From NCBI RefSeq assembly GCF_014138625.1, contig NZ_JACJHY010000017.1:1-64000 (forward strand): a stretch of 64,000 bases of DNA, written 5' to 3'. The position numbers and the translations under genes were made by a program. Below are positions 46,217 through 55,131 of the stretch, in pieces (position 1 is the first letter of the stretch; each line of letters opens with the position of its first letter). The notes beneath the pieces are model-generated. The model did no database searches and was not told the origin of the DNA. It worked only from the letters and a program-made list of their open reading frames with translations. The DNA is from Aminobacter ciceronei (GTDB lineage: Bacteria > Pseudomonadota > Alphaproteobacteria > Rhizobiales > Rhizobiaceae).

Positions 46217-46795
46217 TCACAACCGATGCTCCCGAAGCTTTTCGAGGGTTGCCGCGCCACGCGGGGACAGGCGGTAGCCGATGTCGAGGCTCTCGGTCAG
46301 GCCGAGTTCCTTGAGCTTGCGCACGTCCTGCTTGAATTTCAGCTTCTCGACGCCGAGGCGTTCGGCAAGAGTGGCGGCTGCCACCTCGGGGCATTGGCCG
46401 ATGAGGCGGAGGATCGAGGGGAAATAGCCTGGTAAAGTGCTGTCCCATTTGGCGAAGCGGGCAGCGAGTGCGTGCCAGTCGGCATCGCTGAGGTCGGCCG
46501 CCTTGCGCAGCGCCAGCCTGTTGTCCGGCTCGATGCCGTCAAAGGCGATGCGATAGAGGGTGCCATCAGCGCGCAGGTCGTCGATCAGGGCAGCACGATC
46601 GGCGTAGCCGGCGGCGCGGGCGTGGCCGTCGGAGATGGTCGCTTCGTCAACATGCTCGACCGCGCCGATGCGGACGACGCCGATCGCCGTGCGCAAGCCG
46701 GTGCCAGCCTTGACGGTAGGCTTCTGCCAACGGCGGAAGGCGAGTGTGATGTCGCCGCGCCTGATGCCTTCGAGGGTCGCCTGCTTCAAAAGCAT
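46217..46795 (-). CDS. ASCH-domain protein coupled to glcD
   Basis: This 192-residue protein begins with an ASCH-type beta domain (LEGIRRGDITLAFRRWQKP, then GLRTAIGVVRIGAVEHV). The C-terminal part is helical and looks like a winged helix (ATLAERLGVEKLKFKQDVRKLKELG). ASCH domains resemble RNA-binding PUA folds. The start overlaps the glcD stop by one base (TGATG), so translation is coupled. A longer frame through glcD was rejected. Its function is unknown. Confidence 0.8.
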   Translation of the reverse strand: MLLKQATLEGIRRGDITLAFRRWQKPTVKAGTGLRTAIGVVRIGAVEHVDEATISDGHARAAGYADRAALIDDLRADGTLYRIAFDGIEPDNRLALRKAADLSDADWHALAARFAKWDSTLPGYFPSILRLIGQCPEVAAATLAERLGVEKLKFKQDVRKLKELGLTESLDIGYRLSPRGAATLEKLREHRL

Positions 46796-48291
46796 CAGAA
46801 CCTCGGAATGTCGGGAAAGGCCACCTGCCCGCGGTGGACATGCATGCGGCCAAGCTCGGCGCAGCGGCGCAGCTGCGGGAACACCTTTCCCGGGTTGAGC
46901 AGGTGGTTGGGGTCGAAGGCGCATTTGACCCGCATCTGCTGGTCGAGGTCGATGTCGTTGAACATCTCCGGCATCAAGTCGCGCTTTTCGACGCCGACGC
47001 CATGCTCGCCGGTCAGCACGCCGCCGACCTTGACGCAGAGGCGAAGGATGTCGGCGCCGAAGGCCTCGGCCTTTTCGAGCTCGCCCGGCTTGTTGGCATC
47101 GTAGAGAATCAGCGGGTGCAGATTGCCGTCGCCGGCGTGAAAGACGTTGGCGACGCCGAGGCCATATTGCTCGGACAGCTCGCGCATGCCGGCCAGCACG
47201 CGCGGCAGTTCCTTGCGCGGGATGGTGCCGTCCATGCAGTAATAGTCGGGCGAAATGCGGCCGACAGCGGGGAATGCCGCCTTGCGACCGGCCCAGAAGG
47301 TCAGCCGCTCCTGCTCCGACTGCGAGATGCGGCAGGTGGTGGCGCCGTTGCGGTTGGCGATCGCCTCGACCAGGCCGATCAGGTGGTCGACCTCGACGGC
47401 GGGTCCGTCCAGTTCGACGATCAAAAGCGCCTCGGATTCGAGCGGATAGCCGGCATGAACAAAATCTTCGGCGGCGCGGATTGCCGGGCCATCCATCATT
47501 TCCATGCCGCCGGGGATGATGCCGGCGCCGATGATGTCGGCGACGCATTGGCCGCCCTCTTCGCTTGAGGGAAAACCGATCAGCAGCGCGCGTGCCGTCT
47601 CGGGCTTCTTGAGGATGCGGACGGTGACCTCGGTGACGACGCCGAGCAGTCCCTCCGAACCGGTCATGACGCCGAGCAGGTCGTAGCCCTCGGCGTCAAG
47701 ATGCTTGCCGCCGAGGCGCACGACCTCGCCGTTCATCAGCACCATCTCGATGCCGAGCACATTGTTGGCGGTAAGCCCGTATTTCAGGCAGTGCACGCCG
47801 CCCGAATTCTCGGCGACATTGCCACCGATGGAACAGGCGATCTGCGACGATGGATCGGGGGCGTAGTAGAAGCCGTCGAGTTCCACTGATGTGGTGATGC
47901 CGAGATTGGTGACACCGGGTTGGGCTGTGACGGTGCGGTTGGGATAGTCGATCTCGAGGATGCGGTTGAAGCGGCTCATCACCAGCAGAACCGCGTCTTC
48001 CAGCGGCAGCGCGCCGCCCGACAGCGAGGTGCCGGAACCGCGCGGCACGACGCGGATGTTGCGCTCGTTGCAGTATTTGAGCAGGCGCGACACCTGGGCG
48101 ACCGTCTCTGGCAGCACCACGACCAGCGGCAATTGGCGGTAGGCGGTCAGCCCGTCGCTTTCGAAGGCGCGCATCTCGTTGATCGTCTCGACCACACCCT
48201 CGCCCGGCACAATGATGCGCATGTCGGCGACGATCTCGGCGCGGCGGGCAAGCGTTGCCGCATCGGGCTTGGGCATCAATATGCCGGACAT
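46795..48291 (-). CDS. glcD: Glycolate oxidase FAD-linked subunit GlcD
   Basis: This is the catalytic flavoprotein subunit of glycolate oxidase. The PCMH-type FAD domain shows VVPRGSGTSLSGGALPLEDAVLL and CSIGGNVAENSGGVHCLKYG. The C-terminal oxidase domain has VFHAGDGNLHPLI and GEHGVGVEKRDLM. Full length at 498 residues. It leads the minus-strand series glcD, ASCH, DUF559, glcE, DUF4870, glcF. A near-perfect palindrome lies 19 bp upstream of the start, a likely operator. Confidence 0.96.
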   Translation of the reverse strand: MSGILMPKPDAATLARRAEIVADMRIIVPGEGVVETINEMRAFESDGLTAYRQLPLVVVLPETVAQVSRLLKYCNERNIRVVPRGSGTSLSGGALPLEDAVLLVMSRFNRILEIDYPNRTVTAQPGVTNLGITTSVELDGFYYAPDPSSQIACSIGGNVAENSGGVHCLKYGLTANNVLGIEMVLMNGEVVRLGGKHLDAEGYDLLGVMTGSEGLLGVVTEVTVRILKKPETARALLIGFPSSEEGGQCVADIIGAGIIPGGMEMMDGPAIRAAEDFVHAGYPLESEALLIVELDGPAVEVDHLIGLVEAIANRNGATTCRISQSEQERLTFWAGRKAAFPAVGRISPDYYCMDGTIPRKELPRVLAGMRELSEQYGLGVANVFHAGDGNLHPLILYDANKPGELEKAEAFGADILRLCVKVGGVLTGEHGVGVEKRDLMPEMFNDIDLDQQMRVKCAFDPNHLLNPGKVFPQLRRCAELGRMHVHRGQVAFPDIPRF

Positions 48292-48309
48292 CGGTCACCT
48301 CGGTCGACA

Positions 48310-48332
48310 ACTGGTAAAAAGCTTTTACCAGT
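48310..48332. promoter_or_regulatory. Probable GntR operator upstream of glcD
   Basis: ACTGG-N13-CCAGT with an AT-rich centre lies within a larger palindrome with perfect 12-bp arms (CAACTGGTAAAA and its complement, 48308-48334). The same ACTGG-N13-CCAGT layout occurs at 49903-49925 upstream of the GntR gene. TGGT/ACCA half-sites are usual for FadR-subfamily GntR regulators. Confidence 0.75.
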
Positions 48333-48460
48333 TGGTGCCGATGCATGCAAATCGGAAGAAAGTCGTTAGCCGGGAGGCGCAGGCGCGCGGCGTTCGCAGC
48401 GTCAATCTGCCGCTGGCCTTACCTTCCGCTATGGCTCTGGGCGCTTGCCGCCGGGCGCGG

Positions 48461-49783
48461 CTACTCGCCCGCGTGCAGCTTGGATTCGCTGTGGGCGCGG
48501 CGGACGCGACGGACACCCCACCAGACGAGCAGGACGGCGAGCGGCACAGCCGCGGCCGTAACGATTTCCGGCGCAAAGGCGTGGTCGATGGCCGAGGCGC
48601 CCTTGGCGATGTAGCCGACGAGGCCGACGACATAATAGGAGACGGCGGCGACCGACAGACCCTCGACCGTCTGCTGCAGGCGCAGTTGCAGGCGGGCGCG
48701 GTTGTTCATCGAGGCCAGCAGGTCGCGATTCTGCTTCTCGACCTCGACATCGACCCAGGTGCGCAAGAGTGTGGTGGCGCGGGTGAGCTTACGCGACAGG
48801 TTGGCCTGGCGCTCCTCGACCGAACGGCAGGTGCGCATGGCGGGTGCGACGCGGCGCTTGAGGAAACCGGCCCAGGTGTCGTAGCCGGTGACGACCTCCT
48901 CCTCGAGCGCTTCGAGGCGCTCGCGGACGATGCCGTCATAGGCCTTGCTGGCGCCGAAGCGGTAGAGGCTCGAAGCGGCATCCGCCTCGAGCTCGGCGGC
49001 GAGTTCGGTGAGGTCGGCGAGCAGCGCCTGGCTGTCGCGCGTCTCGGTCGCCTTCATTTCGCGGGTTGCCTGGGCAAGCCGGTCCTCGATGCGACGGACG
49101 CGGCCGGACAGCGACAGCGCCATCGGCAGGCCGAGCATCGCCAGCGTGCGGTAGGTCTCGATGTCGATCAGGCGCTGCGACAGCGCACCGGTCCGCGCCG
49201 GCGTCAGGCCACGGTCGAGGATGAGGATGCGGGTCATGCCGTCGCCGTCCTGGCGGAAATCGGTGACGATGCCGGCGGCGCCTCCTTCGACAAGCGAGTA
49301 GCACAGGCTGGTCGGATCGAAGGTGGCGATCAGCTTTCCGTTGGCCGGCGTCCACTTGCGGATCTCCAGCCGGATGCCCGAGATGACCGTGCCGGGCGGG
49401 CTGAAACCGTTGCCGAAGGGCGACTCTTCGTGTGAGCGGTCGCCTTCGTCGAGCGGACCTTCCCACAGATAGGTCGAGAACTCGGTGTGGCGCTCCCAGC
49501 GCAACGTGCCCTGCCCCCACTTCATGGCGTGGTGGCGCGCCTGGCGGTCGGGTGCGGCGATGCCGAGGCGCCGGGACAGCTCAGACAGCACGGCATGGTC
49601 GACAGCGGATCCGCCCTCGGTCATGAAGGACAACTGGACCAGCACGCGCGGGCTTTCGACAAGTGGATGCGGCCGCGAATGGACCTCGCCAAGCGCACCG
49701 GGACGCCCCTCATGGGCCGGAAAGCCCAGGACGCTGCCGGTCGAACGCGGCAGGAACTCCAGTGATGACGGCTCGGCTGTCAC
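48461..49783 (-). CDS. DUF3422-family membrane protein
   Basis: This 440-residue protein matches the DUF3422 family. The N-terminus has the conserved EVHSRPHPLVESP, the middle is helical with coiled-coil stretches, and two hydrophobic segments near the C-terminus (GLSVAAVSYYVVGLVGYIA and VTAAAVPLAVLLVWWGV) anchor it in the membrane. The topology recalls CorA-like proteins, but no function is established. The gene often lies near glcD in Rhizobiales. It is divergent from the GntR gene. Confidence 0.9.
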   Translation of the reverse strand: MTAEPSSLEFLPRSTGSVLGFPAHEGRPGALGEVHSRPHPLVESPRVLVQLSFMTEGGSAVDHAVLSELSRRLGIAAPDRQARHHAMKWGQGTLRWERHTEFSTYLWEGPLDEGDRSHEESPFGNGFSPPGTVISGIRLEIRKWTPANGKLIATFDPTSLCYSLVEGGAAGIVTDFRQDGDGMTRILILDRGLTPARTGALSQRLIDIETYRTLAMLGLPMALSLSGRVRRIEDRLAQATREMKATETRDSQALLADLTELAAELEADAASSLYRFGASKAYDGIVRERLEALEEEVVTGYDTWAGFLKRRVAPAMRTCRSVEERQANLSRKLTRATTLLRTWVDVEVEKQNRDLLASMNNRARLQLRLQQTVEGLSVAAVSYYVVGLVGYIAKGASAIDHAFAPEIVTAAAVPLAVLLVWWGVRRVRRAHSESKLHAGE

Positions 49784-49902
49784 TTCAGGCTCCCTTGATG
49801 CCAGACCTCCTGCCTCTAGGTAAGTTTGCCGCCAGTGGCAAACGCCAACTTCAGGGGTAGCTGATACTGTGCCTCACAGGGCACCAAGCTGGGAACCGCT
49901 GG

Positions 49903-49925
49903 ACTGGATAAATAATTTGACCAGT
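49903..49925. promoter_or_regulatory. Probable GntR operator between DUF3422 and the GntR gene
   Basis: ACTGG-N13-CCAGT (extended on each side by G and C) has an AT-rich spacer. It lies in the divergent promoter region, 54 bp before the regulator start. Half-sites and spacing equal those of the glcD site at 48310-48332. Confidence 0.7.
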
Positions 49926-49978
49926 CGGGGGGCGCGCTCCTATCCTCGCGGACAGGACAGAGCTTCCGGACAGCAGCA

Positions 49979-50773
49979 TTGAGCGACATTTTTTCCAGGA
50001 TCGAGCATTCGCGCACGGCTGACGAGGTGGTGCAGCAGATCGAAAGCCTGATCCTCGAAGGTGTGCTGCGCGCCGGCGACAGGCTGCCGGGCGAGCGCGA
50101 GATGGCCAAGCAGTTCGACGTTTCCAGGCCGATCCTGCGCGATGCGCTGAAGACGCTCGAAGCGCGCGGGCTGATGGTGACGCGTCATGGCGGCGGCACC
50201 TATGTCGCCGACGTGATCGGCGAAGTGTTTTCCAAGCCTGTCATGGAGCTGATCGTCAACCACCGCAAGGCAGCAGCCGACTATCTCGAATATCGCCGCG
50301 AGATCGAGGGGCTGGCCGCCGAATATGCGGCGCAGCGGGCGACGGCGGAGGACCTCGCCTTGCTCGACGGCATCGTGGCGCGGATGGAGGCGGCGCATAG
50401 GCGCGCCGACCCGGCGGAAGAAGGCGCGATCGACGTCGAGTTCCATCATGCTGTCGGCGAATGCGCCCACAACATCATCCTGCTGCACACATTGCGCTCG
50501 TGCTACAGGCTGCTGTCGGATGGCGTGTTCACCAACCGCCTGGTGGTGTTCACCGTCAGCGGCACGCGCGACGTGCTGCTCGAGCAGCACAAGGCGATCC
50601 ATCGCGCGGTCGTCGCTGGCGATCCCGCTGCGGCGCGCAAGGCGGCGATGGACCACATCACCTATCTGGAGCGTGCCATGGCCGAGGCCGAGCGCAGCGG
50701 CGACTGGCAGCGCATCTCACGGCTCAGGCTCCGTCAGCGCACCGACAGCACCGAAACGAGCAGAAAGTCGTGA
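49979..50773 (+). CDS. GntR regulator, FadR subfamily (GlcC/LldR-like)
   Basis: The N-terminal winged helix shows VVQQIESLILEGVLRAGDRLPGERE and SRPILRDALKTLEARGLM. The C-terminal FCD domain has metal-binding residues in DVEFHHAVGECAHN and LLEQHKAIHRAVVAGD. The start is TTG at 49979, since family alignments require these residues. GlcC and LldR of this subfamily sense glycolate or lactate. Together with the shared operator this makes it the probable regulator of the glc genes. It overlaps the next gene by GTGA. Confidence 0.85.
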   Translation: MSDIFSRIEHSRTADEVVQQIESLILEGVLRAGDRLPGEREMAKQFDVSRPILRDALKTLEARGLMVTRHGGGTYVADVIGEVFSKPVMELIVNHRKAAADYLEYRREIEGLAAEYAAQRATAEDLALLDGIVARMEAAHRRADPAEEGAIDVEFHHAVGECAHNIILLHTLRSCYRLLSDGVFTNRLVVFTVSGTRDVLLEQHKAIHRAVVAGDPAAARKAAMDHITYLERAMAEAERSGDWQRISRLRLRQRTDSTETSRKS

Positions 50774-51510
50774 CTGGAATACATTACCTCGACGCCCGCG
50801 GCCCGGACGGTATCCGCATCTACGCCATCGGCGACATTCACGGCCATCTCGACCTGCTGCGCGACATGCATGAGCGCATTGCCGGCGAGATCGCGCGCGA
50901 CAAGCCGGCGGACTGGCGCATCGTCCATCTCGGTGACCTCGTTGACCGTGGGCCAGACAGCGCTGGCGTGATCGGGTTCCTGATGGCAGCTGTTGAGCGC
51001 GACCCGCGCAACATCGTGCTGGCAGGAAATCACGACGTCGGCTTCCTCGATTTCCTCACCGAGCCGGACCCGGCCGGCCTGTTCGCCTGCCATGGTGGTC
51101 GCGACACCGCCCGGTCATATGGCGTGGATCTGCATGTCGACTACGCCTCCTCGCTCGCGCGAGGCCATCGCGAACTGGCGGCGGCTGTGCCGGACGGCCA
51201 CCAACGCTTCCTGCGCGCCCTGCCCCGGTCGGCGTCGTTCGGCGATTTCTTCTTCTGCCACGCCGGCATTCGCCCTGGTGTCGCCTTGGATCGGCAGGAT
51301 CCAGAGGACCTCATCTGGATCCGCAACGAATTCCTGCGTCATCCCGGGCTGCACCCGAAGGTCGTCGTGCACGGGCACACACCGCAGGCGGAGCCCGAAG
51401 TGCTGGCCAACCGTGTCAATGTCGACACCGGCGTGTTCCACTCAGGCGTGTTGACCGCGCTCGTCATCGACGGCTCGGAAAAACGACTGATGTCAGTGCG
51501 AATGGCCTGA
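50770..51510 (+). CDS. Metallophosphoesterase, PP2A-like
   Basis: This calcineurin-type phosphoesterase has all metal-ligand motifs: GDIHGHLD near residue 20, GDLVDRG near 59, GNHD near 86 and VVHGHTP near 205. Relatives act as serine/threonine protein phosphatases or diadenosine tetraphosphatases. The GTG start overlaps the GntR stop, so translation is coupled. The length of 246 residues is normal. The substrate is unknown. Confidence 0.87.
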   Translation: MTGIHYLDARGPDGIRIYAIGDIHGHLDLLRDMHERIAGEIARDKPADWRIVHLGDLVDRGPDSAGVIGFLMAAVERDPRNIVLAGNHDVGFLDFLTEPDPAGLFACHGGRDTARSYGVDLHVDYASSLARGHRELAAAVPDGHQRFLRALPRSASFGDFFFCHAGIRPGVALDRQDPEDLIWIRNEFLRHPGLHPKVVVHGHTPQAEPEVLANRVNVDTGVFHSGVLTALVIDGSEKRLMSVRMA

Positions 51511-51511
51511 C

Positions 51512-51652
51512 TTAGCGGGCGGCTGCGGTGACGCCGTAGCCGTCGACCGCATGATGGTCGGCCGCGGCATCCGCGGCATAAATCCCGAAGCCGCCGAGCA
51601 CGATTGCCGACAGCATGGCGAAGGACAGAAGCGCTGCTTTCAAGGGAGTCAT
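51512..51652 (-). CDS. Small secreted or membrane protein, 46 residues
   Basis: A short frame encodes MTPLKAALLSFAMLSAIVLG followed by a polar tail with paired His residues and an Ala-rich end. The first 28 residues form a signal peptide or membrane anchor. It ends two bases after the convergent phosphoesterase stop. Several small alphaproteobacterial proteins look like this, but no family is recognised and the ribosome-binding site is weak. Confidence 0.45.
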   Translation of the reverse strand: MTPLKAALLSFAMLSAIVLGGFGIYAADAAADHHAVDGYGVTAAAR

Positions 51653-51937
51653 CTCAGGTTGAGCTTCCTGCATCCTGCACGAACGGAGTTACGAATAAGT
51701 TTCCGAAAAGTTTATGCTTCACCGCAGTCGCGCAGCATCACGGCCGTGCTTCTAGGGTGGTTCTGTATCGGGCTTGTGTCGCGCTGCACTCGGAGATGGT
51801 TCATTCGCGATACCATCGCCAGCTGGCGCCGGGCTGTCTTTAGAAAGGCTTCCGGGCACAATCCAGCAGGCATATGACTATGCACAGCGGTTTTTGTCCG
51901 ACGTGCCAAAAATGTCACTGGACCGGCGTTGCCGCCG
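51653..51937. other. Intergenic region without a recognisable gene
   Basis: The 285 bp between the small frame and the amidotransferase gene show only short frames with no family features. They presumably hold the promoter of the small gene and the termination region of the amidotransferase gene. Confidence 0.4.
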
Positions 51938-52636
51938 TCAGATGGCGGCGACCCAGGCGCGGGCCAGCGTCAGGCCGACCGCATCGGCTTCGGGGCCGTC
52001 GCGGGCGGCTTCGACCTCGTGCCGTTCGGGCCAGTCGGGGTGGCGGCTGGCGATGGTCTCGGCAAAAGCCTCGTTCCATTCACGCACCAGCGACCGGTCG
52101 GCCTCGAAATGGAACTGGATGCCATAACCGGCGCGACCGATGCGGAAAGCCTGGTTGCCGGTGACCGAACTGCCGGCGAGCCGCACCGCATCCTCCGGCA
52201 AGGTGAAGGTGTCGTCGTGCCACTGGAAGATCGGGAAACGCAGGGGCAGGTCGCTGAAGACGAGATCGTCCTGGGCCTCGTCGGTCAAGGTAATGCCGTG
52301 CCAGCCGAATTCGGTCGAGCCGCCGATCCGGTTGTGACCGCCGAAGGCACGCGCCAGGAGTTGGCCGCCGAGGCAGATGCCGAGCACGGCCTTGTCCCGT
52401 TCGACGAAGTCGCGCGCCAGTTCGAGCAGTTCGGGAAAATAAGGCGAATGCGCATCGTCACGGGCATTCTGGCCGCCGCCGAGCATGATCATCGCGTCAT
52501 GGCCGTCGGCGTTCGCGGGCAAGGCATCGCCAAGATGGGCGTTGCATTGGTCGATCGTGGCCTCGACTTCGGCAAGGGCATCGCCAACCTGACCAAGGCC
52601 GGTGCCTGCATAATTCTGGACAACGAGGACGCGCAT
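51938..52636 (-). CDS. Class I glutamine amidotransferase-like protein
   Basis: This 232-residue single-domain amidotransferase has nucleophile Cys near residue 88 (LGICLGGQLLARAFGG) and the His/Glu pair in IQFHFEADRS. MLGGGQNARDD provides the oxyanion region. Stand-alone proteins of this class include GMP-synthase-like and gamma-glutamyl-hydrolase-like enzymes; the partner or substrate is unclear. The ATG at 52636 gives the normal N-terminus MRVLVVQN; a longer frame was rejected. It is divergent from the next gene. Confidence 0.87.
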   Translation of the reverse strand: MRVLVVQNYAGTGLGQVGDALAEVEATIDQCNAHLGDALPANADGHDAMIMLGGGQNARDDAHSPYFPELLELARDFVERDKAVLGICLGGQLLARAFGGHNRIGGSTEFGWHGITLTDEAQDDLVFSDLPLRFPIFQWHDDTFTLPEDAVRLAGSSVTGNQAFRIGRAGYGIQFHFEADRSLVREWNEAFAETIASRHPDWPERHEVEAARDGPEADAVGLTLARAWVAAI

Positions 52637-52712
52637 CTCGGCCTTTCCGGCGGTGACAAAGTTGCGGCGAGCCCTATCATGCGGCTTGCCACGCAGCCAA
52701 GAAGGATCGGCT

Positions 52713-53381
52713 ATGCCACTGCAGAACCGCATCGACCCTTTCGGCGAGATCCACGCCACGCCGGAGCGCGGCATGTTCACCGGCAATCGCGGCATCATCC
52801 ACGACCCCGAAACAAGGAGCTTGCTCAGCCGGCGCTGGGCGACCAAGGCATGGCTCACCTGCGCGCTCGACTTCAAGAACGCGCGCCGGGTGCCGATGGG
52901 GCGCAATCGTCCCGGCGGCAAGACCGGCTGGACCGAGCTGTTCTTTCTCGACGAGGTGACGGCGCTGGCCGCCGGGCACAGGCCCTGCTTCTATTGCCGG
53001 CGCCAGCGCGCCAAGGCCTTTGCCGCAGCCTATTCCAGCGCCTTTGGCACCGACGATCCGAAGGTCGGCGAGATGGATGGGCGACTTCACCGGGAGCGGC
53101 TGGCTTCGGGTGGCCAGCCGGTCGAGCTGGACCGGCATGGGCTGCACCTGTTGCCCGACGGGGCGATGTTTTCGGACGGCGCTTCAGACTATGCCGTGCG
53201 CGGCGGCAAGGCGCTGCGCTGGAGCTTTGGCGGCTACGATGCGGCACTCGGCTTCGACGAGATTGCCGACACCGACATGTGCATCGTCACGCCGGCGACG
53301 ACGCTGGAGGTGCTGCGCCAGGGTTATTCCCCGGAATGGCACCCGAGCGCCGAGCGGCTTTCGGCAGAAGCTGTCCCTTGA
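52713..53381 (+). CDS. Conserved hypothetical protein with CxxC motif
   Basis: This 222-residue soluble protein begins [25 protein letters not shown] and carries a CxxC motif ([16 protein letters not shown] near residue 97). The Cys pair and basic surroundings resemble zinc- or HNH-type sites, but no second pair is obvious. It starts behind AGAAGGATC and is divergent from the amidotransferase gene. rsmE follows after 31 bp, so co-transcription is likely. No function is assigned. Confidence 0.75.
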   Translation: MPLQNRIDPFGEIHATPERGMFTGNRGIIHDPETRSLLSRRWATKAWLTCALDFKNARRVPMGRNRPGGKTGWTELFFLDEVTALAAGHRPCFYCRRQRAKAFAAAYSSAFGTDDPKVGEMDGRLHRERLASGGQPVELDRHGLHLLPDGAMFSDGASDYAVRGGKALRWSFGGYDAALGFDEIADTDMCIVTPATTLEVLRQGYSPEWHPSAERLSAEAVP

Positions 53382-53412
53382 CCCTAGCCGCCGCCTGCCG
53401 CATTGCTCGGCC

Positions 53413-54144
53413 ATGCGCGCAAACTACAAGATGCAACGGCTGTTCGTGGCTGATGACCTCGCTTCCGGCGCGGCCTTCGACGCCGATCCGCAGCAGAGCC
53501 ACTATCTTGCCCATGTGCTTCGCCTCGGCGAAGGCGCTGAGGTATTGCTGTTCAATGGCCGCGACGGCGAGTGGTCGGCACGGATAGCCGGCAAGACCAA
53601 GAAGGCGGTGCGGCTCGAGGTTCTCGAGATCCAGCGGCCGCAGCCAGTGCATCCCGACCTGGTCTACTGCTTTGCGCCGCTCAAGGTCGGCCGGCTCGAT
53701 TATCTCGTGCAGAAGGCCGTCGAGATGGGCGCCGGCACGATGGTGCCCGTCATCACCCAGCACACGCAGATGAAGCCAGGCATCGACCGCCTGCGGGCGA
53801 ACGCCGTGGAAGCCGCCGAACAATGTGGCATCCTGGCCATACCCGAGGTGCGCGAGGCGGTGAAGCTGGAGCAGCTGCTCTCAGGCTGGGACAAGGAACG
53901 GCGGCTGATCTTCTGCGACGAGGACGCCTCGACCAACAATCCGACGGCTGCCTTGCAGGCCATCAAGGAACGCAAGCTCGCCCTGCTGGTCGGGCCGGAG
54001 GGCGGCTTCTCCGACGACGAGCGCCGCATGCTGCGCGCTTTGCCCTTTGTCACGGCCATTCCGCTGGGGCCGCGCATCCTGCGCGCCGACACGGCGGCGG
54101 TGGCGGCCCTTGCCGTCATCCAGGCAACGATCGGTGACTGGTAG
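53413..54144 (+). CDS. rsmE: 16S rRNA m3U1498 methyltransferase
   Basis: This SPOUT-class methyltransferase modifies U1498 of 16S rRNA. A PUA-like N-terminal domain ([25 protein letters not shown]) precedes the knotted SAM-binding region [13 protein letters not shown] and the closing [16 protein letters not shown]. The start at 53413 gives 243 residues; the upstream frame is a shadow of the preceding gene. It lies 1.8 kb before gshA, as in other rhizobia. Confidence 0.95.
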   Translation: MRANYKMQRLFVADDLASGAAFDADPQQSHYLAHVLRLGEGAEVLLFNGRDGEWSARIAGKTKKAVRLEVLEIQRPQPVHPDLVYCFAPLKVGRLDYLVQKAVEMGAGTMVPVITQHTQMKPGIDRLRANAVEAAEQCGILAIPEVREAVKLEQLLSGWDKERRLIFCDEDASTNNPTAALQAIKERKLALLVGPEGGFSDDERRMLRALPFVTAIPLGPRILRADTAAVAALAVIQATIGDW

Positions 54145-54147
54145 TCG

Positions 54148-55056
54148 TCAGAGAACCTTGCCCGGCCATGGGTTGATGCCGTCGCGCAGCCACAAAAGCG
54201 TGTCGAGCCAGAAATCAGGCGCGTGGCGGCTGTGGAACAGGCCGAAATGGCCGATCGCCGGCCGATCGAAATCTCCAGGCGACAGCAGTAGCTGGGTCGG
54301 CTTCGCCCCGGTGTAATAGCCGAGCGCACGTCTGATGGCCTGCGGCGTGCCTATCTCGTCGTCGGTAAGGCCAACGGCCAGGATGGGCGCGGAAATCGAA
54401 GCAAAGCGACGGAGGACATCGCCTCGTTCCGCCTCGGGGTGACTCAGTTCGATGCGCGCACCACGAAAGCTCCACTCGTTGGCGACCCCTTTGGGCAGAT
54501 CTTCCAGCCAGCCGAGCCGCTTGCCAGGGAAGTAACCGCAGAGGGCCGTGATGACGGGCATGGCCACATGCCATTTGAGAAACAGCCTCGGGCGGTGGGC
54601 GGCGGCATAGTCGCGCCAATAGGCATATTGCGCACCAACGGTGAGCATGCGGGTGATGCCGGTTGCGGACTCGGCCAGACCCGGCAAGGCGCCACCGATG
54701 CTGTGCCCAACCACCATCAAGGGCGCGCCTGGATCGAGGCGCCTGGCCAGACGCAGCACCGCTTCGAAATCGCGTTCGCCCCAGTCGCGCCAGCGATGGC
54801 CGCAACCGCGCAGGCGCGTCATGCGCGAAGCACCGATGCCGCGATAGTCATAGGTGACGACGTCGAAGCCGCGACCGGCGAGAAACATGGCATAGCGATG
54901 ATAGTAGCTGGCAAGCACGCCGGTCGCCGGATTGACGATGACGGTCCCGGCCTTGTCGCCTCGCGCGTGCGGCCAGATGTGGCCACGCAGCACGACGCCA
55001 TCGGCGCAGACGACCTCGATCGCTCTGGGCTCACTCACCAAAACCGCAATCGACAT
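54148..55056 (-). CDS. Alpha/beta hydrolase
   Basis: This 302-residue protein has the alpha/beta hydrolase fold with nucleophile elbow VVGHSIGGALPG, oxyanion region VNPATGVLASYYHRYAMFLAG and YDYRGIGAS. The late catalytic residues are probably the Asp in VGLTDDEIG and the His in GHFGLFHSRHAP. Relatives are often annotated as serine aminopeptidase S33-like hydrolases. It is divergent from a TetR gene that probably controls it. Confidence 0.87.
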   Translation of the reverse strand: MSIAVLVSEPRAIEVVCADGVVLRGHIWPHARGDKAGTVIVNPATGVLASYYHRYAMFLAGRGFDVVTYDYRGIGASRMTRLRGCGHRWRDWGERDFEAVLRLARRLDPGAPLMVVGHSIGGALPGLAESATGITRMLTVGAQYAYWRDYAAAHRPRLFLKWHVAMPVITALCGYFPGKRLGWLEDLPKGVANEWSFRGARIELSHPEAERGDVLRRFASISAPILAVGLTDDEIGTPQAIRRALGYYTGAKPTQLLLSPGDFDRPAIGHFGLFHSRHAPDFWLDTLLWLRDGINPWPGKVL

Positions 55057-55109
55057 GGTGGACCTCGCTTTCCGCCCTTCAGCACTAGCGAATTCGTCTT
55101 TCCAATTAC

Positions 55110-55123
55110 ACTCACTAGTCGGT
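55110..55123. promoter_or_regulatory. Candidate TetR operator
   Basis: ACTCACTAGTCGGT is symmetric at 10 of 14 positions around CTAG. It lies 8 bp before the TetR start and 53 bp before the divergent hydrolase start, where a repressor could block both promoters. The ACT-AGT core is common in TetR-family sites. Confidence 0.45.
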
Positions 55124-55131
55124 ATACTTTC

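Noticed and set aside
46796-47548. N-terminal extension of the ASCH protein through glcD
   Set aside because: The extension is Arg/Arg-Gly-rich shadow sequence inside glcD. The coupled ATG at 46795 is the natural start.
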